A stretch of DNA of 64,000 nt from Prescottella equi (GCF_002094305.1 NZ_LWTX01000002.1:722732-786731), one strand, 5' to 3'; numbered from the stretch's first letter, positions 18,846-29,105 are shown. The notes: generated by a model from the sequence alone, not told the origin. Numbers and translations: made by a program.

Positions 18846-19469
18846 TTACTTGTGGGAGTCGGGGCTGGCAAGCCCGTCCAGAACGATGGAGAGGTACTGC
18901 TTGGCGACGGCCTCGGCGGTGAGCGGGCCGCCCGGCCGGTACCAGCGCACGGCCACCCAGACCGTGTCGCGCATGAAACGGAAGACGATCTCGACGTCGA
19001 GGTCCTGACGGAAGCTGCCGTCGGCGACACCGGCCTCGAGCACCCCGACCCACAGGTCGCGGAACTCCTGGTTACGCTCGGCGAGGTACGCGAACCGCTC
19101 GTTGGACGCGAGGTGCTTGACCTCGTCCTGGTAGATCGCGACCGCACTGTGCGAGGCGTCGATGGCCTCGAACGACGCGATCACGAGAGCCTCGAACGTC
19201 TCGCGCGAGCCCATGCCGGCGGCGACGATCTCGCGGTAGCGGCCGAACAGGTCGTCCTGGAAGCCGCGCAGGATCTCGTCGACCATCGACTCCTTGGAGT
19301 CGAAGTGGTGGTAGAGGCTGCCGGAGAGGATGCCCGCCGCGTCGGCGATGTCGCGCACGGTCGTGGCCCGCAGGCCGCGTTCGGCGAACAGGCCCGCAGC
19401 GAGTTCGAGGAGCTCGGCGCGGCGCCCGGACTTGTTCGAAGACTCGTCGGCGCCTCGGGGTGGAGTCAT
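18846..19469 (-). CDS. kstR2: TetR-family repressor KstR2
   Basis: A 207-residue TetR regulator. KstR2 (Rv3557c) represses the C/D-ring genes and is released by HIP-CoA, the product of FadD3. The helix-turn-helix covers about residues 34-57 (ERGLRATTVRDIADAAGILS then GSLYHHFDSKE), nearly identical to M. tuberculosis KstR2, and the C-terminal region has VRWYRPGGPLTAE. The frame is open to 19514, but that would put the operator at 19486-19499 inside the coding region. The ATG at 19469 gives an AGGA 8 bases upstream and places the operator 17 bp upstream, fitting autoregulation. Confidence 0.92.
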   Translation of the reverse strand: MTPPRGADESSNKSGRRAELLELAAGLFAERGLRATTVRDIADAAGILSGSLYHHFDSKESMVDEILRGFQDDLFGRYREIVAAGMGSRETFEALVIASFEAIDASHSAVAIYQDEVKHLASNERFAYLAERNQEFRDLWVGVLEAGVADGSFRQDLDVEIVFRFMRDTVWVAVRWYRPGGPLTAEAVAKQYLSIVLDGLASPDSHK

Positions 19470-19485
19470 GCCGGACATCCTACCA

Positions 19486-19499
19486 ACCAAGCGATTGCT
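19486..19499. promoter_or_regulatory. KstR2 operator at kstR2-fadA6 promoter
   Basis: ACCAAGCGATTGCT matches ANCAAGNNCTTGNT with one mismatch. It lies just upstream of kstR2, indicating autorepression. It is the reverse complement of the operator half found at 6074-6087 (AGCAATCGCTTGGT), base for base. Confidence 0.78.
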
Positions 19500-19541
19500 A
19501 GGGTATCGGCGCATTTCGCCCAGCGGACACTCCTGTGCCGC

Positions 19542-19592
19542 GGCCGAATGTCACATCGGTGCAGTCGGACTGCACCGATGTGACATTCGGCC
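19542..19592. terminator. 51-bp palindrome between ipdF and kstR2
   Basis: Two 25-bp arms (19542-19566 and 19568-19592) are exact reverse complements around one central base. It lies downstream of ipdF and upstream of the kstR2 promoter, all on the minus strand, so it probably terminates the fadE30-ipdF transcript before kstR2. Confidence 0.65.
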
Positions 19593-19613
19593 ACCACGAG
19601 CACGGAAGGTTAC

Positions 19614-20419
19614 CTACGCGCGCTGGCTCGAGACCGAGACGATCTCGCCGGTCATGTAGGTGGTGTAGTCGCTCGCGAGCATCGCGATCACCGACGCGAT
19701 CTCCCACACCTCGGCCGCGCGGCCGTAGGCCTCACGCGACGCCAGGTTGTCGAGCAGCTCGTCGCTGGTGACCTTCGCCAGGAAGGGGTGCTTGGCGATG
19801 GACGGCGACACCGCATTGATGCGGACACCGAACTCGGCGGCCTCGATCGCGGAGCAGCGGGTGAGCGCCATGACGCCGGCCTTGGCCGCCGCATAGTGCG
19901 ACTGCGAGTGCTGCGCACGCCAACCCAGGACGGAGGCGTTGTTCACGATGACGCCGCCGTGTGGGGCCTCCTTGAAGTAACGCAGCGCGGCGCGGGTGGC
20001 GCGGAAGGTGCTCGTCAGCGTGATGTCGACGACGCGGTCCCACTGCTCGTCGGTCATGTCGACGATCGGGGTCTCGCCGCCCAGGCCTGCATTGTTGACC
20101 AGAACGTCGATGCGGCCCAGCTTCTCCGCAGCGCCGACGATCAGCGCGTCGACCTGCTCGGTGCTCGAGACGTCGCAGACGAACGACTCGACCTGCTGGC
20201 TGCCGAACTCGGCCGACAGCTTCTCGACGGTCTCACCGAGACGACGCTCGTGGAAGTCCGAGACCAGGACGTCGGCGCCCTCGAGCAGCGCGCGGCGCGC
20301 GGTCGAGAAACCGATGCCGGTGCCGGCCGCGGCGGTCACGACGATCTTCTTGCCCTTGAGCAGGTCGTGGCCCGCGACCTCTTCGGGAGCGACGGCGAGC
20401 GGGGACTTGATGGTGGCGG

Positions 20420-20423
<4 letters not shown>
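19614..20423 (-). CDS. ipdF: Hydroxyacyl-CoA dehydrogenase IpdF (SDR)
   Basis: An SDR of 269 residues. IpdF (Rv3559c) oxidises the hydroxyl of 5-OH-HIP-CoA-type intermediates in C/D-ring catabolism. The cofactor motif is AAAGTGIG (31-38), slightly unusual for an SDR but typical of this subfamily; NNAG is at 110-113 and the catalytic residues are Ser164, Tyr177 and Lys181. The GTG start at 20423 overlaps the fadE30 stop by four bases, so ipdF is coupled to and downstream of fadE30. A 51-bp palindrome follows. Synteny with Rv3559c-Rv3560c is exact. Confidence 0.9.
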
Positions 20424-21631
<1,208 letters not shown>

Positions 21632-21647
21632 AGCGATACGGTACCCT

Positions 21648-21661
21648 ACCAAGCACTTGCT
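21648..21661. promoter_or_regulatory. KstR2 operator between fadE30 and fadD3
   Basis: ACCAAGCACTTGCT matches the KstR2 consensus ANCAAGNNCTTGNT at every fixed position. It sits in the 65-bp region between the divergent fadE30-ipdF and fadD3 operons and can repress both. Confidence 0.85.
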
Positions 21662-21696
21662 TTGTATAGAGGTTCCGCCTCGCCTTAGGAGAGATT

Positions 21697-23286
21697 GTGA
21701 GCACGAATGTGACCACCGAGCCCCGGACGACCCCGGCCGCGCTGTGGCGCGCCGTTGAACAATTCGGATCGAACGAGGCTGTTGCGGACGGATCCGACCG
21801 CACCACTTACACCGAACTGCTGGAGCGTGTGCGCCTCGCCGCCCGCGCACTGATGGCCAAGGGCGTCGAAGCGGGCGACCGCGTCGCCGTCTGGGCACCC
21901 AATACCCACCACTGGATCGAGGCTTTCCTCGCCGCGCAGTACGCCGGCGCGACGCTGGTGCCGATCAGCACCCGCTACACCGGGCACGAGGCCCTGGACC
22001 TGCTCGAGCGCACCCGCGCCAAGGTCCTGGTCGTGCCGGACCGGTTCCTCAAGAACGACCGTCTCGCCGACGTCCTCAAGGCCGCCGGCCCGGGCGGCAT
22101 CCCGTCGCTGCAGCTCGTACTCCGCACGCCGTCGGACGACCCGACCTCCGGCGCCCCCACCACCGAGTTCCCCGGCGGCGAGATCCTCGAATGGGATCAG
22201 CTCGCCGCCGCAGCCGAGCCGGTTTCCGTGGAGGAGGCCGACGCTCGCGCCCGCGCCGTCTCCCCCGACGACGTCGCCGACATCCTGTTCACGTCCGGCA
22301 CCACCGGCAAGAGCAAGGGCGTCATGACCGCGCACCGCCAGACCGTCGGTATCGCCGACGCGTGGGCCGACTGCGCCGAGGTCGACGAGAACGACCGCTA
22401 CCTGGTCATCAACCCGTTCTTCCACACTTTCGGCTACAAGGCCGGTCTCATGGTGTGCATCCTGCGCGGCGCCACGATGGTGCCCGCCGCCGTCTTCGAC
22501 GTCCCCACGATCATGACGACGATCGCGAACGAGAAGATCAGTGTCCTGCCGGGCGCCCCGACGATCCACCAGACGATCCTCGACTTCCCGACCCGCGACG
22601 AGTACGACCTGTCGAGCCTGCGCGTCGCGATCACCGGCGCGGCCGCGATTCCGGTGGTGCTGGTGGAGCGGATGCAGGCCGAACTCGGCTACGACGCCGT
22701 CATCACCGCCTACGGCCAGACCGAGGCCGTCGTGGTGACGATGTGCCGCACCGACGACGACCCGGTCACGGTCGCCACCTCGTCCGGACGGGCGATCCCC
22801 GGCATGGAGGTCAAGATCGGCGAGCACGGGGAGATCCTGGTGCGCGGCGATAACGTCATGCTCGGTTACCTCGACGACCCGGAGTCGACGAAGAAGACCA
22901 TCGACGCCGACGGCTGGCTGCACACCGGCGACGTGGGCGTGCTCGACGAGCGTGGCTACCTCGACATCACCGACCGCCTCAAGGACATGTACATCTCCAA
23001 CGGGTTCAACGTGTACCCCGCCGAGATCGAGAATGCGCTGGCGCGAATGGATTCCATCGTCGAGGCGGCCGTCATCGGTATCCCGGACGAGCGGGCCGGC
23101 GAGGTCGGCCGCGCGTACATCGTGCCGAAGGCCGGCGTCGAGGTGACCGCGGAGGACGTCATCGCGTTCTGCAAGGAGCGTCTGGCGAACTTCAAGATTC
23201 CGCGCGAGGTGAAGATCGTCGGCGCGCTTCCGCGCAACCCGTCGGGCAAGGTGCTCAAGAACGATCTGCGAGAGGGCAAGGCATGA
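21697..23286 (+). CDS. fadD3: HIP-CoA ligase FadD3
   Basis: An adenylate-forming acyl-CoA ligase of 529 residues. FadD3 (Rv3561) activates the C/D-ring propionate HIP with CoA, and the product is the KstR2 inducer. The AMP-binding motif FTSGTTGKSKG is at about 197-207. YGQTEA, the hinge region DRLKDMYISNGFNVYPAEIE and the C-terminal catalytic Lys518 in NPSGKVL are all present. The GTG at 21697 has AGGAGA 6 bases upstream. Its stop overlaps the start of the next gene (ATGA), opening a five-gene coupled operon. A perfect KstR2 box lies 35 bp upstream. Confidence 0.95.
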   Translation: MSTNVTTEPRTTPAALWRAVEQFGSNEAVADGSDRTTYTELLERVRLAARALMAKGVEAGDRVAVWAPNTHHWIEAFLAAQYAGATLVPISTRYTGHEALDLLERTRAKVLVVPDRFLKNDRLADVLKAAGPGGIPSLQLVLRTPSDDPTSGAPTTEFPGGEILEWDQLAAAAEPVSVEEADARARAVSPDDVADILFTSGTTGKSKGVMTAHRQTVGIADAWADCAEVDENDRYLVINPFFHTFGYKAGLMVCILRGATMVPAAVFDVPTIMTTIANEKISVLPGAPTIHQTILDFPTRDEYDLSSLRVAITGAAAIPVVLVERMQAELGYDAVITAYGQTEAVVVTMCRTDDDPVTVATSSGRAIPGMEVKIGEHGEILVRGDNVMLGYLDDPESTKKTIDADGWLHTGDVGVLDERGYLDITDRLKDMYISNGFNVYPAEIENALARMDSIVEAAVIGIPDERAGEVGRAYIVPKAGVEVTAEDVIAFCKERLANFKIPREVKIVGALPRNPSGKVLKNDLREGKA

Positions 23287-24164
23287 CCGTCCCCCACGAC
23301 GTTCCCGGTGGGGGCGAGCTTCCCGACGAGGGAGAGGTCGTCACCTACGAGGTGCGGGATCACGTCGCGTTCGTGACGTTGAACCGCCCCGACTACCGCA
23401 ACGCCCAGAACTCGGTGATGACGTACGCCCTCGACGCCGCGTTCGAGCGGGCCGTCGAGGACGACGACGTGAAGGTGATCGTGCTGGCCGGTAACGGCGA
23501 GCATTTCAGCGCCGGCCACGACATCGGCACGCCCGGCCGCGACCACCACGTGCACTACGAGAACAAGGCCGCGCTGTGGTGGGACCACCTCGGCAAGGCG
23601 GGCGGCGACCAGCGTTTCGCGCGCGAGACCGAGGTCTACCTGGGCATGTGCCGTCGGTGGCGGGAGATTCCGAAGCCGATGATCGCGCAGATCCACGGGG
23701 CCTGCATCGCCGGTGGCCTCATGCTCGCGTGGTGCTGCGACCTGATCGTCGCGTCGGAAGATGCGTACTTCTCGGATCCCGTTGTCCGCATGGGTGTTCC
23801 GGGTGTCGAGTACTTCGCACATCCGTGGGTGCTGGGATCGCGGTTCGCGAAGGAGATCCTCTTCACGGGCGATCGCTTCTCCGCGCAGCGCGCCTACGAG
23901 GTGGGCATGGTCAACCGGGTGGTGCCGCGTGCCGACCTCGAGACCGAGACCCTGGCGCTGGCCGCCCGCGTCGCGGAGATGCCGCGGTTCGGCCTGGCGC
24001 TCACCAAGAAGGCCGTCAACCAGTGCGAGGACCTCATGGGACAGCGCGCAGGTATCGATTCGGTGTTCGGCCTGCATCACTTCGCCCACGCGCACAACGC
24101 CGAGGTGGGCAGGGACTCGCTGGGTGGAATGGACGTCAACAGTATGAAAGCGAAGGCGAAATAG
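23283..24164 (+). CDS. Enoyl-CoA hydratase/isomerase family protein
   Basis: A crotonase of 293 residues with FVTLNRPDYRNAQN, the oxyanion segments FSAGHDIGTPG and IHGACIAGGLMLAWCCDLI, and RMGVPGVEYFAHPWVLGSRF. It is placed between fadD3 and fadE31, with its start overlapping the fadD3 stop and its TAG sharing one base with the GTG of fadE31. M. tuberculosis has no gene at this point (Rv3561 fadD3 is followed by Rv3562 fadE31), so this is an additional member of the KstR2 operon. It probably hydrates an enoyl-CoA made by FadE30 or FadE31-33. The exact step is inference. Confidence 0.85.
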   Translation: MTVPHDVPGGGELPDEGEVVTYEVRDHVAFVTLNRPDYRNAQNSVMTYALDAAFERAVEDDDVKVIVLAGNGEHFSAGHDIGTPGRDHHVHYENKAALWWDHLGKAGGDQRFARETEVYLGMCRRWREIPKPMIAQIHGACIAGGLMLAWCCDLIVASEDAYFSDPVVRMGVPGVEYFAHPWVLGSRFAKEILFTGDRFSAQRAYEVGMVNRVVPRADLETETLALAARVAEMPRFGLALTKKAVNQCEDLMGQRAGIDSVFGLHHFAHAHNAEVGRDSLGGMDVNSMKAKAK

Positions 24165-25303
24165 TGGATCTCGAACTGGATGAAAAGGCCCGCGCCTTCC
24201 AGCTGGAAGTGCGCGAATGGCTCGCGGCCAACGTCCCGGCGGAACCGCTGCCGTCGATGGACACCGCGGAGGGCTTCGAGGCCCACCGCGAGTGGGAGCA
24301 CAAGCTCGCCGACGCACGCCTGTCGACGGTCGCGTGGCCGGCGGAGTACGGCGGCCGCGACGCGTCGATGATCGAGTGGGTTCTCTTCGAGGAGGAGTAC
24401 TACAAGGCCGGTGCGCCCGGGCGCGTCAGCCAGAACGGCATCTTCCTGTTCGCGCCGACGCTCTTCGAGCACGGCACCGAGGAGCAGCTCGCGCGCATCA
24501 TGCCGCGCATGTCCCGCGCCGACGACATCTGGGCTCAGGCCTGGTCGGAGCCGGAGGCCGGTAGCGACCTGGCGGGCATCCGGTCGACGGCCCGCCGCAC
24601 CGAGGGCGGCTGGATCCTCAACGGTCAGAAGACCTGGAGCTCGCGCGCCGTGTACGCGGACTGGGGCTTCGGCATGTTCCGCACCGACCCGGAGGCGCAG
24701 CGCCACAAGGGCCTGACGTACTTCATGTTCCCGCTGAACCAGGACGGCGTCACCGTGCGCGCCATCCCGCAGCTGGACGGCGAGCCCGGCTTCGCGGAGA
24801 TCTTCTTCGAGGACGTCTTCGTCCCGGACACCGACGTCGTCGGTGAGGTGAACAACGGCTGGCGCGTCGCGATGAGCACCGCGTCCAACGAGCGTGGCCT
24901 GTCCCTGCGCAGCCCGGGCCGCTTCATCTCCGCGGTGAACCGCCTGATCGAGGTGTGGAAGACCGAGACCGACCCCGCCGACACAGCGTCGCGGGACCGC
25001 GTGGTCGACGCCTGGATCGGCGCCGAGGCGTACCGCCTGCACACCTGGGGCACCGTCACCCGCATGCTCGAGGGTGTACCCCTCGGCGTCGAGGGCTCGA
25101 TCAACAAGATCTTCTGGTCCGAGCTCGACGTCCGCATCCACGAGACGGCGCTCGACCTGATGGGCGCCGACGGCGAGCTCGCCGGCAAGTGGCAGGACGG
25201 GTACCTCTTCTCGCTGTCCGGCCCGATCTACGCCGGCACCAACGAAATTCAGCGCAACATCGTTGCCGAGCGGATGCTCGGACTCCCGAAGGCGGATCGA
25301 TGA
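24164..25303 (+). CDS. fadE31: Acyl-CoA dehydrogenase FadE31
   Basis: An acyl-CoA dehydrogenase of 379 residues, alpha-type subunit. Visible are VAWPAEYGGRDASMIEWV, the flavin-contact segment QAWSEPEAGSDLAGIRSTAR and the C-terminal IYAGTNEIQRNIVAERMLGL. M. tuberculosis FadE31 is reported to pair with FadE32 or FadE33 in alpha2beta2 complexes, and the gene order here supports the same. The GTG start shares its G with the TAG of the preceding hydratase gene, and the 3' end overlaps fadE32 by four bases (ATGA). Confidence 0.92.
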   Translation: MDLELDEKARAFQLEVREWLAANVPAEPLPSMDTAEGFEAHREWEHKLADARLSTVAWPAEYGGRDASMIEWVLFEEEYYKAGAPGRVSQNGIFLFAPTLFEHGTEEQLARIMPRMSRADDIWAQAWSEPEAGSDLAGIRSTARRTEGGWILNGQKTWSSRAVYADWGFGMFRTDPEAQRHKGLTYFMFPLNQDGVTVRAIPQLDGEPGFAEIFFEDVFVPDTDVVGEVNNGWRVAMSTASNERGLSLRSPGRFISAVNRLIEVWKTETDPADTASRDRVVDAWIGAEAYRLHTWGTVTRMLEGVPLGVEGSINKIFWSELDVRIHETALDLMGADGELAGKWQDGYLFSLSGPIYAGTNEIQRNIVAERMLGLPKADR

Positions 25304-26286
25304 AATTCTCTCTGTCCACCGAGCAGCGCGATTTCGCGGAGAGCCTCCGCGGCCTGCTCGCCAACGCCAACACCCCGGCCGTCGTCCGGTCGTGGGGTGA
25401 GAACGACACCGCCGCCGGACTGGCCCTGCTGCAGCAGCTCGCCGAGACCGGTGTGACGGCGCTCGCCGTGCCGGAGGAGTTCGACGGTATCGGCGCGCAC
25501 CCGGCCGACCTGGCCGTCGCGTTCATCGAGCTGGGCCGTGCCGCGGTTCCCGGCCCCGTCCTGGAGACGGCTGCCGCCGTCCCCGCACTGCTGTCGGCGC
25601 TGAACGACCAGCAGCTGGCCAAGCGCTTCCTGCCCGGTATCGCCGAGGGCAACCTCGCGTCGCTGGTCCTCGAGCCGTCCACGCCGCGTGCCCTCGACGC
25701 CGACGTCGCCGAGCCGGTGCTGCGGGTTTCCGGTGACACCCTCGAGTTGGTCCGCCCCACCACGCAGCTCGAGTCGGTCGACCCGGCCCGGCGCCTGTTC
25801 GAGGTCGAGTCGGTCGAGACGCTCGCGCAGGGTGCGGACGTGGCCGCCGCCGCGGAGAAGGCGTACGACCTCGCGGTGCTGGCCGCGTCGGCGCAGCTGA
25901 TCGGCGCCGGCCACGCGATGATCGAGACCGCCACCGACTACGCCAAGAACCGTTCGCAGTTCGGTCGTGTGATCGGCAGCTTCCAGGCCGTCAAGCACCA
26001 CATGTCCGACGCCCTGGTGGCCGTCGAGATGGCGACCCCGCTGGTGTACGGTGCGGCGATCTCCATCGCCGAGGGATCCGACACCATCGCCCGCGACGTG
26101 TCGGCCGCCAAGGTTGCTACCGCGAACGCCGCGTACGTGGCGTCGCGCAAGGCGCTGCAGGTCCACGGCGCGATCGGTTACACCCTCGAGTGCGACCTGT
26201 CGCTGTGGCTCACCAAGACGCGGGCCCTGCAGTCCGCGTGGGGCACCGCCTCGACCCACCGCGCACGGATTGCGAGCGCGCTGTGA
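25300..26286 (+). CDS. fadE32: Acyl-CoA dehydrogenase FadE32
   Basis: A short acyl-CoA dehydrogenase of 328 residues, beta-type subunit. It keeps the C-terminal half (DYAKNRSQFGRVIGSFQAVK, about 209-228, and LQVHGAIGYTLECDLSLWL near the end) but has a reduced central beta domain, typical of the partner subunits in actinobacterial alpha2beta2 dehydrogenases. It probably forms a heterotetramer with FadE31 and acts on a late C/D-ring acyl-CoA. ATGA overlap with fadE31 and a four-base overlap with fadE33 show tight coupling. Confidence 0.92.
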   Translation: MKFSLSTEQRDFAESLRGLLANANTPAVVRSWGENDTAAGLALLQQLAETGVTALAVPEEFDGIGAHPADLAVAFIELGRAAVPGPVLETAAAVPALLSALNDQQLAKRFLPGIAEGNLASLVLEPSTPRALDADVAEPVLRVSGDTLELVRPTTQLESVDPARRLFEVESVETLAQGADVAAAAEKAYDLAVLAASAQLIGAGHAMIETATDYAKNRSQFGRVIGSFQAVKHHMSDALVAVEMATPLVYGAAISIAEGSDTIARDVSAAKVATANAAYVASRKALQVHGAIGYTLECDLSLWLTKTRALQSAWGTASTHRARIASAL

Positions 26287-27419
26287 GCGGGGTCGGAGTG
26301 TTCGCGGAGGAGCAGACCGAACTCCGCAAGACGGTTGCCCAGTTGCTGGCCAAGCGCGCCGACGCGGCCGCGCTGCGCAAGACGCTCGAGTCGGGCGAGG
26401 CTTTCGACCGCGGCCTGTGGGACGTGCTGTGTCAGCAGGTCGGTGTCGCGGCGCTCGCGATCCCCGAGGAGTTCGGCGGCTTCGGCGCCACCCTCGTCGA
26501 GCAGCACCTGGTGCTCGAGGAACTCGGCGCCGCGCTGACGCCGTCGCCGATGTTCGGCTCCGCGGTCCTCGCCGCGCAGGCGATCCTGGCGACCGGCAAC
26601 GACGAGGCGTGCGAGCGCCTGCTGCCGGGCATCGCGGAGGGCTCGTCCATCGCGGCACTCTGCTGGGTGGGCCCCGAGGGCCACTGGCGCAGTGACGACG
26701 TCGCGTGCACGGCCGCCGGCAGCGACGCCGCCGGCTACACCGTGTCGGGCACCGCGCACTACGTGCTCGACGGCGCGCACGCCGACGTGCTCATCGTGGC
26801 CGCGGCCGTGGAAGGCTCGGACGGCGTCATCGGTTTGTTCGAGGTCGACCCGACCGCTGCCGGCGTCGCGCGCCGTCAGCTGCCGACGATGGACCTCACC
26901 CGCCCGATGTCGTTGGTGGAATTCGACTCCGCCCCGGCCGTGCGGCTCACCGCCGACGACGCGACCGCGGCGCTCGAGAAGGTCCGCACCATCGCGATCG
27001 TCGCGCTGTCCGCCGAGCAGGTCGGTGCCGCCGAGCGCTGCATGCAGATGACGGTGGACTACAGCAAGGACCGCGTCCAGTTCGGTCGCGCGATCGGCAG
27101 CTTCCAGGCGCTCAAGCACCGCATGGCGGACCTGTACTTCCTGGTGGAGACTGCCCGCTCGGCGTCGTACGCGGCCGTGCACTCGCTGAGCGAGGGTCTG
27201 CCGACGGCCGCCGCCGACGCGCTGGTCGCGAAGGCGTACTGCTCGGAGGCGTTCCTCGCGGTCACCGGTGACGCCATCCAGCTGCACGGTGGCATCGCGA
27301 TCACGTGGGAGCACGACGCACACCTGTTCTTCAAGCGAGCCCACGGCAGCGCTCAGCTGCTGGGGCAGCCGGAAGAGTTCTTCAAGGAGATGGAGACGCT
27401 CGCGGGTCTGCCCGCCTGA
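26283..27419 (+). CDS. fadE33: Acyl-CoA dehydrogenase FadE33
   Basis: An acyl-CoA dehydrogenase of 378 residues, beta-type subunit and alternative partner of FadE31. It contains DYSKDRVQFGRAIGSFQALK and IQLHGGIAITWEHDAHLFFK. The GTG start at 26283 overlaps the stop of fadE32. This is the last gene of the fadD3 operon and is followed by a 17-bp-stem hairpin. The gene order fadE31-32-33 equals Rv3562-Rv3564. Compared with FadE32 it has a longer central region, so the two partners are not simple duplicates. Confidence 0.92.
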   Translation: MSGVGVFAEEQTELRKTVAQLLAKRADAAALRKTLESGEAFDRGLWDVLCQQVGVAALAIPEEFGGFGATLVEQHLVLEELGAALTPSPMFGSAVLAAQAILATGNDEACERLLPGIAEGSSIAALCWVGPEGHWRSDDVACTAAGSDAAGYTVSGTAHYVLDGAHADVLIVAAAVEGSDGVIGLFEVDPTAAGVARRQLPTMDLTRPMSLVEFDSAPAVRLTADDATAALEKVRTIAIVALSAEQVGAAERCMQMTVDYSKDRVQFGRAIGSFQALKHRMADLYFLVETARSASYAAVHSLSEGLPTAAADALVAKAYCSEAFLAVTGDAIQLHGGIAITWEHDAHLFFKRAHGSAQLLGQPEEFFKEMETLAGLPA

Positions 27420-27435
27420 TCTGCCTCTCGATCGC

Positions 27436-27473
27436 CCGAGGGCCGGCCCGGAATCTTCCGGGCCGGCCCTCGG
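27436..27473. terminator. Bidirectional hairpin terminator
   Basis: A perfect 17-bp stem (27436-27452 with 27457-27473), loop ATCT, between the convergent fadE33 and TetR gene ends. Confidence 0.75.
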
Positions 27474-27488
27474 CGTACATCGGGTGGT

Positions 27489-28133
27489 TCAGTCCTCGGT
27501 CTGCGGGATCCAGCGCGCCTCGCGGATGCGCGCGGCCTTGTGCCGGCGTCGCGGCGCCATGATGCCGGGCAGGAGGAACGACAACATCTGGTCGATGCGC
27601 TCGTACAGATCCTCCCGTCCCGTGAGCACGTTGGAGACCATCTGCACGCCGGTGAAGGCACCGACGATGAAGCGGCCCAGCTCCTCCGGGACGACCGTGT
27701 CGACGATGTCGCCCTCCTCGATCCCGGCGCGCGCCACCAGCTCACAGGCATCGACCCAGTCCTCGTACGGCCTCTGTGGCCCGCCTTCGGCGCTCATCTC
27801 GAGGGTGAGCCGGATCCCGGCCCGCACGATCGTGTCCTCGAGCATCTGCCGGCCCATCTCGTAGCAGAGCATCACCAACTGGTCGAGTCCAGGCTCACCC
27901 GAGGAGGTGATCGCCTCGACGGCCTTCATCGAGATCGCGTGCTGCTCGTCGATGACCACACTCGCGAGGTCGTCCTTCGACTTGAAGTGGAAGTACAGCG
28001 CGCCCTTCGTGATACCGGACAACTCGACGATCTCGGCGAGGCTGGCCCGCTCGTATCCGACGCGGTCGAACATCTCCGCCGCACCGTTGACGATCTGCTG
28101 CCGCGTGATCACCGCCCGTTCCTGCCTGAGCAT
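27489..28133 (-). CDS. TetR-family regulator, ScbR/gamma-butyrolactone-receptor-like
   Basis: A 214-residue TetR regulator. The N-terminus (LRQERAVITRQQIVNGAAEM, then SLAEIVELSGITKGALYFHF, about 31-50) resembles the ScbR/ArpA gamma-butyrolactone-receptor subgroup, which usually begins with a similar RQERA motif. The start at 28133 is chosen because the family begins at MLRQERA; the frame is open to 28259. It is followed by the fadE33-side terminator and lies 40 bp downstream of the HAD gene. Ligand and targets are unknown; no butanolide-synthesis gene is in the window. Confidence 0.75.
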   Translation of the reverse strand: MLRQERAVITRQQIVNGAAEMFDRVGYERASLAEIVELSGITKGALYFHFKSKDDLASVVIDEQHAISMKAVEAITSSGEPGLDQLVMLCYEMGRQMLEDTIVRAGIRLTLEMSAEGGPQRPYEDWVDACELVARAGIEEGDIVDTVVPEELGRFIVGAFTGVQMVSNVLTGREDLYERIDQMLSFLLPGIMAPRRRHKAARIREARWIPQTED

Positions 28134-28173
28134 CAAGCCGCACCCTTCGTCTGACGTGTTCCGACGCAAAGCA

Positions 28174-29037
28174 TCATTGCCGACGGAGGGGAATCCGACC
28201 AGAGTTATTTTCGACGAGCTCCTCTCGACCTGCCAATTCTTCGAGGTAGTGCGCGACACCGTCGTCGTCGTTGGAGGGCAACACCCGGCCGGCGAGGGCT
28301 CGCACCTCGGGTATCGCGTTCGCGGGACACAGCGCGGTACCGGCCCACGTCAGCATCGGGATGTCGTTGACGGCGTCACCGATGACCGCCACCTCGCCGA
28401 CCGCGATGCCTCTCGCCGCACACAGTCGCGCGAGCGCACTGGCCTTCGACACCCCGGTCGCCGCCATCTCGACGTACGGGGCACCCGAGTGCGTCAGTTC
28501 GACGCCGTCCACCCCTGCCTCGACTGCGAGTCGGTACAGCTCCCGGCTGGGCACCTCCGGATGCCGGGCGACGATCTTGACCATCGGCTCCCCCACTCGC
28601 GGCAGTTGCTCCTCGAGAATCATCTCGTCGAGTGTCCGGTGGTGGTCGGCGTAGTCGCACAGGGCCGCGTACTCGGGTTCGGCCACGAACGTCGTCGGCC
28701 CGACGTTGGCGAACACCACGCCGGGTACGAGCGTGCGGACGCGGTCCATGGCGGCGAGCGCCTCGGCGACCTCGATCGAGACGGTGCCGGTGATCTCGGG
28801 CGTGCCGTCCGCGAGGTCCAGGGTGACCGCTCCGTTGGCGCAGATCGCCTCGCCGCGGAAACCGCACGACCGGGCCAGGGCGTCCACCGAGTGACGGGCC
28901 CGTGCCGTCGCCCACACCACCTCGATGCCGGCATCCCGCGCCGCGGCCATCGCCCGCGCCGTGCGCGGCGACACCATCCGGTCGGACCGCAGCAGGGTGC
29001 CGTCGAGATCGGAGGCCACCAGTCTGATTCGCGTCAC
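28174..29037 (-). CDS. HAD-superfamily (Cof-type) phosphatase
   Basis: A 287-residue Cof/HAD-IIB hydrolase. Motif I DLDGT with nucleophile Asp10 and acid Asp12, WATARAR for motif II, the cap domain in the middle, KASALARLCAARGI and motif IV GDAVNDIPML are all visible. Such enzymes dephosphorylate sugar phosphates, nucleotides or cofactors. The GTG start at 29037 puts motif I at residues 10-14, the normal distance. It lies 40 bp upstream of the TetR gene and 68 bp downstream of an SDR gene, all on the minus strand. Substrate unknown. Confidence 0.82.
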   Translation of the reverse strand: MTRIRLVASDLDGTLLRSDRMVSPRTARAMAAARDAGIEVVWATARARHSVDALARSCGFRGEAICANGAVTLDLADGTPEITGTVSIEVAEALAAMDRVRTLVPGVVFANVGPTTFVAEPEYAALCDYADHHRTLDEMILEEQLPRVGEPMVKIVARHPEVPSRELYRLAVEAGVDGVELTHSGAPYVEMAATGVSKASALARLCAARGIAVGEVAVIGDAVNDIPMLTWAGTALCPANAIPEVRALAGRVLPSNDDDGVAHYLEELAGREELVENNSGRIPLRRQ

Positions 29038-29105
29038 ATGTCGATGATCCCAGGCGGGCGATGCGGCGCGGCTGTGGCCTGGTGGCCAGTCGTGTCCGTG
29101 ACCCC

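Noticed and set aside
18846..19514. Longer kstR2 start at 19514
   Set aside because: It would place the KstR2 operator inside the coding region; the ATG at 19469 has a ribosome site and matches the family N-terminus.
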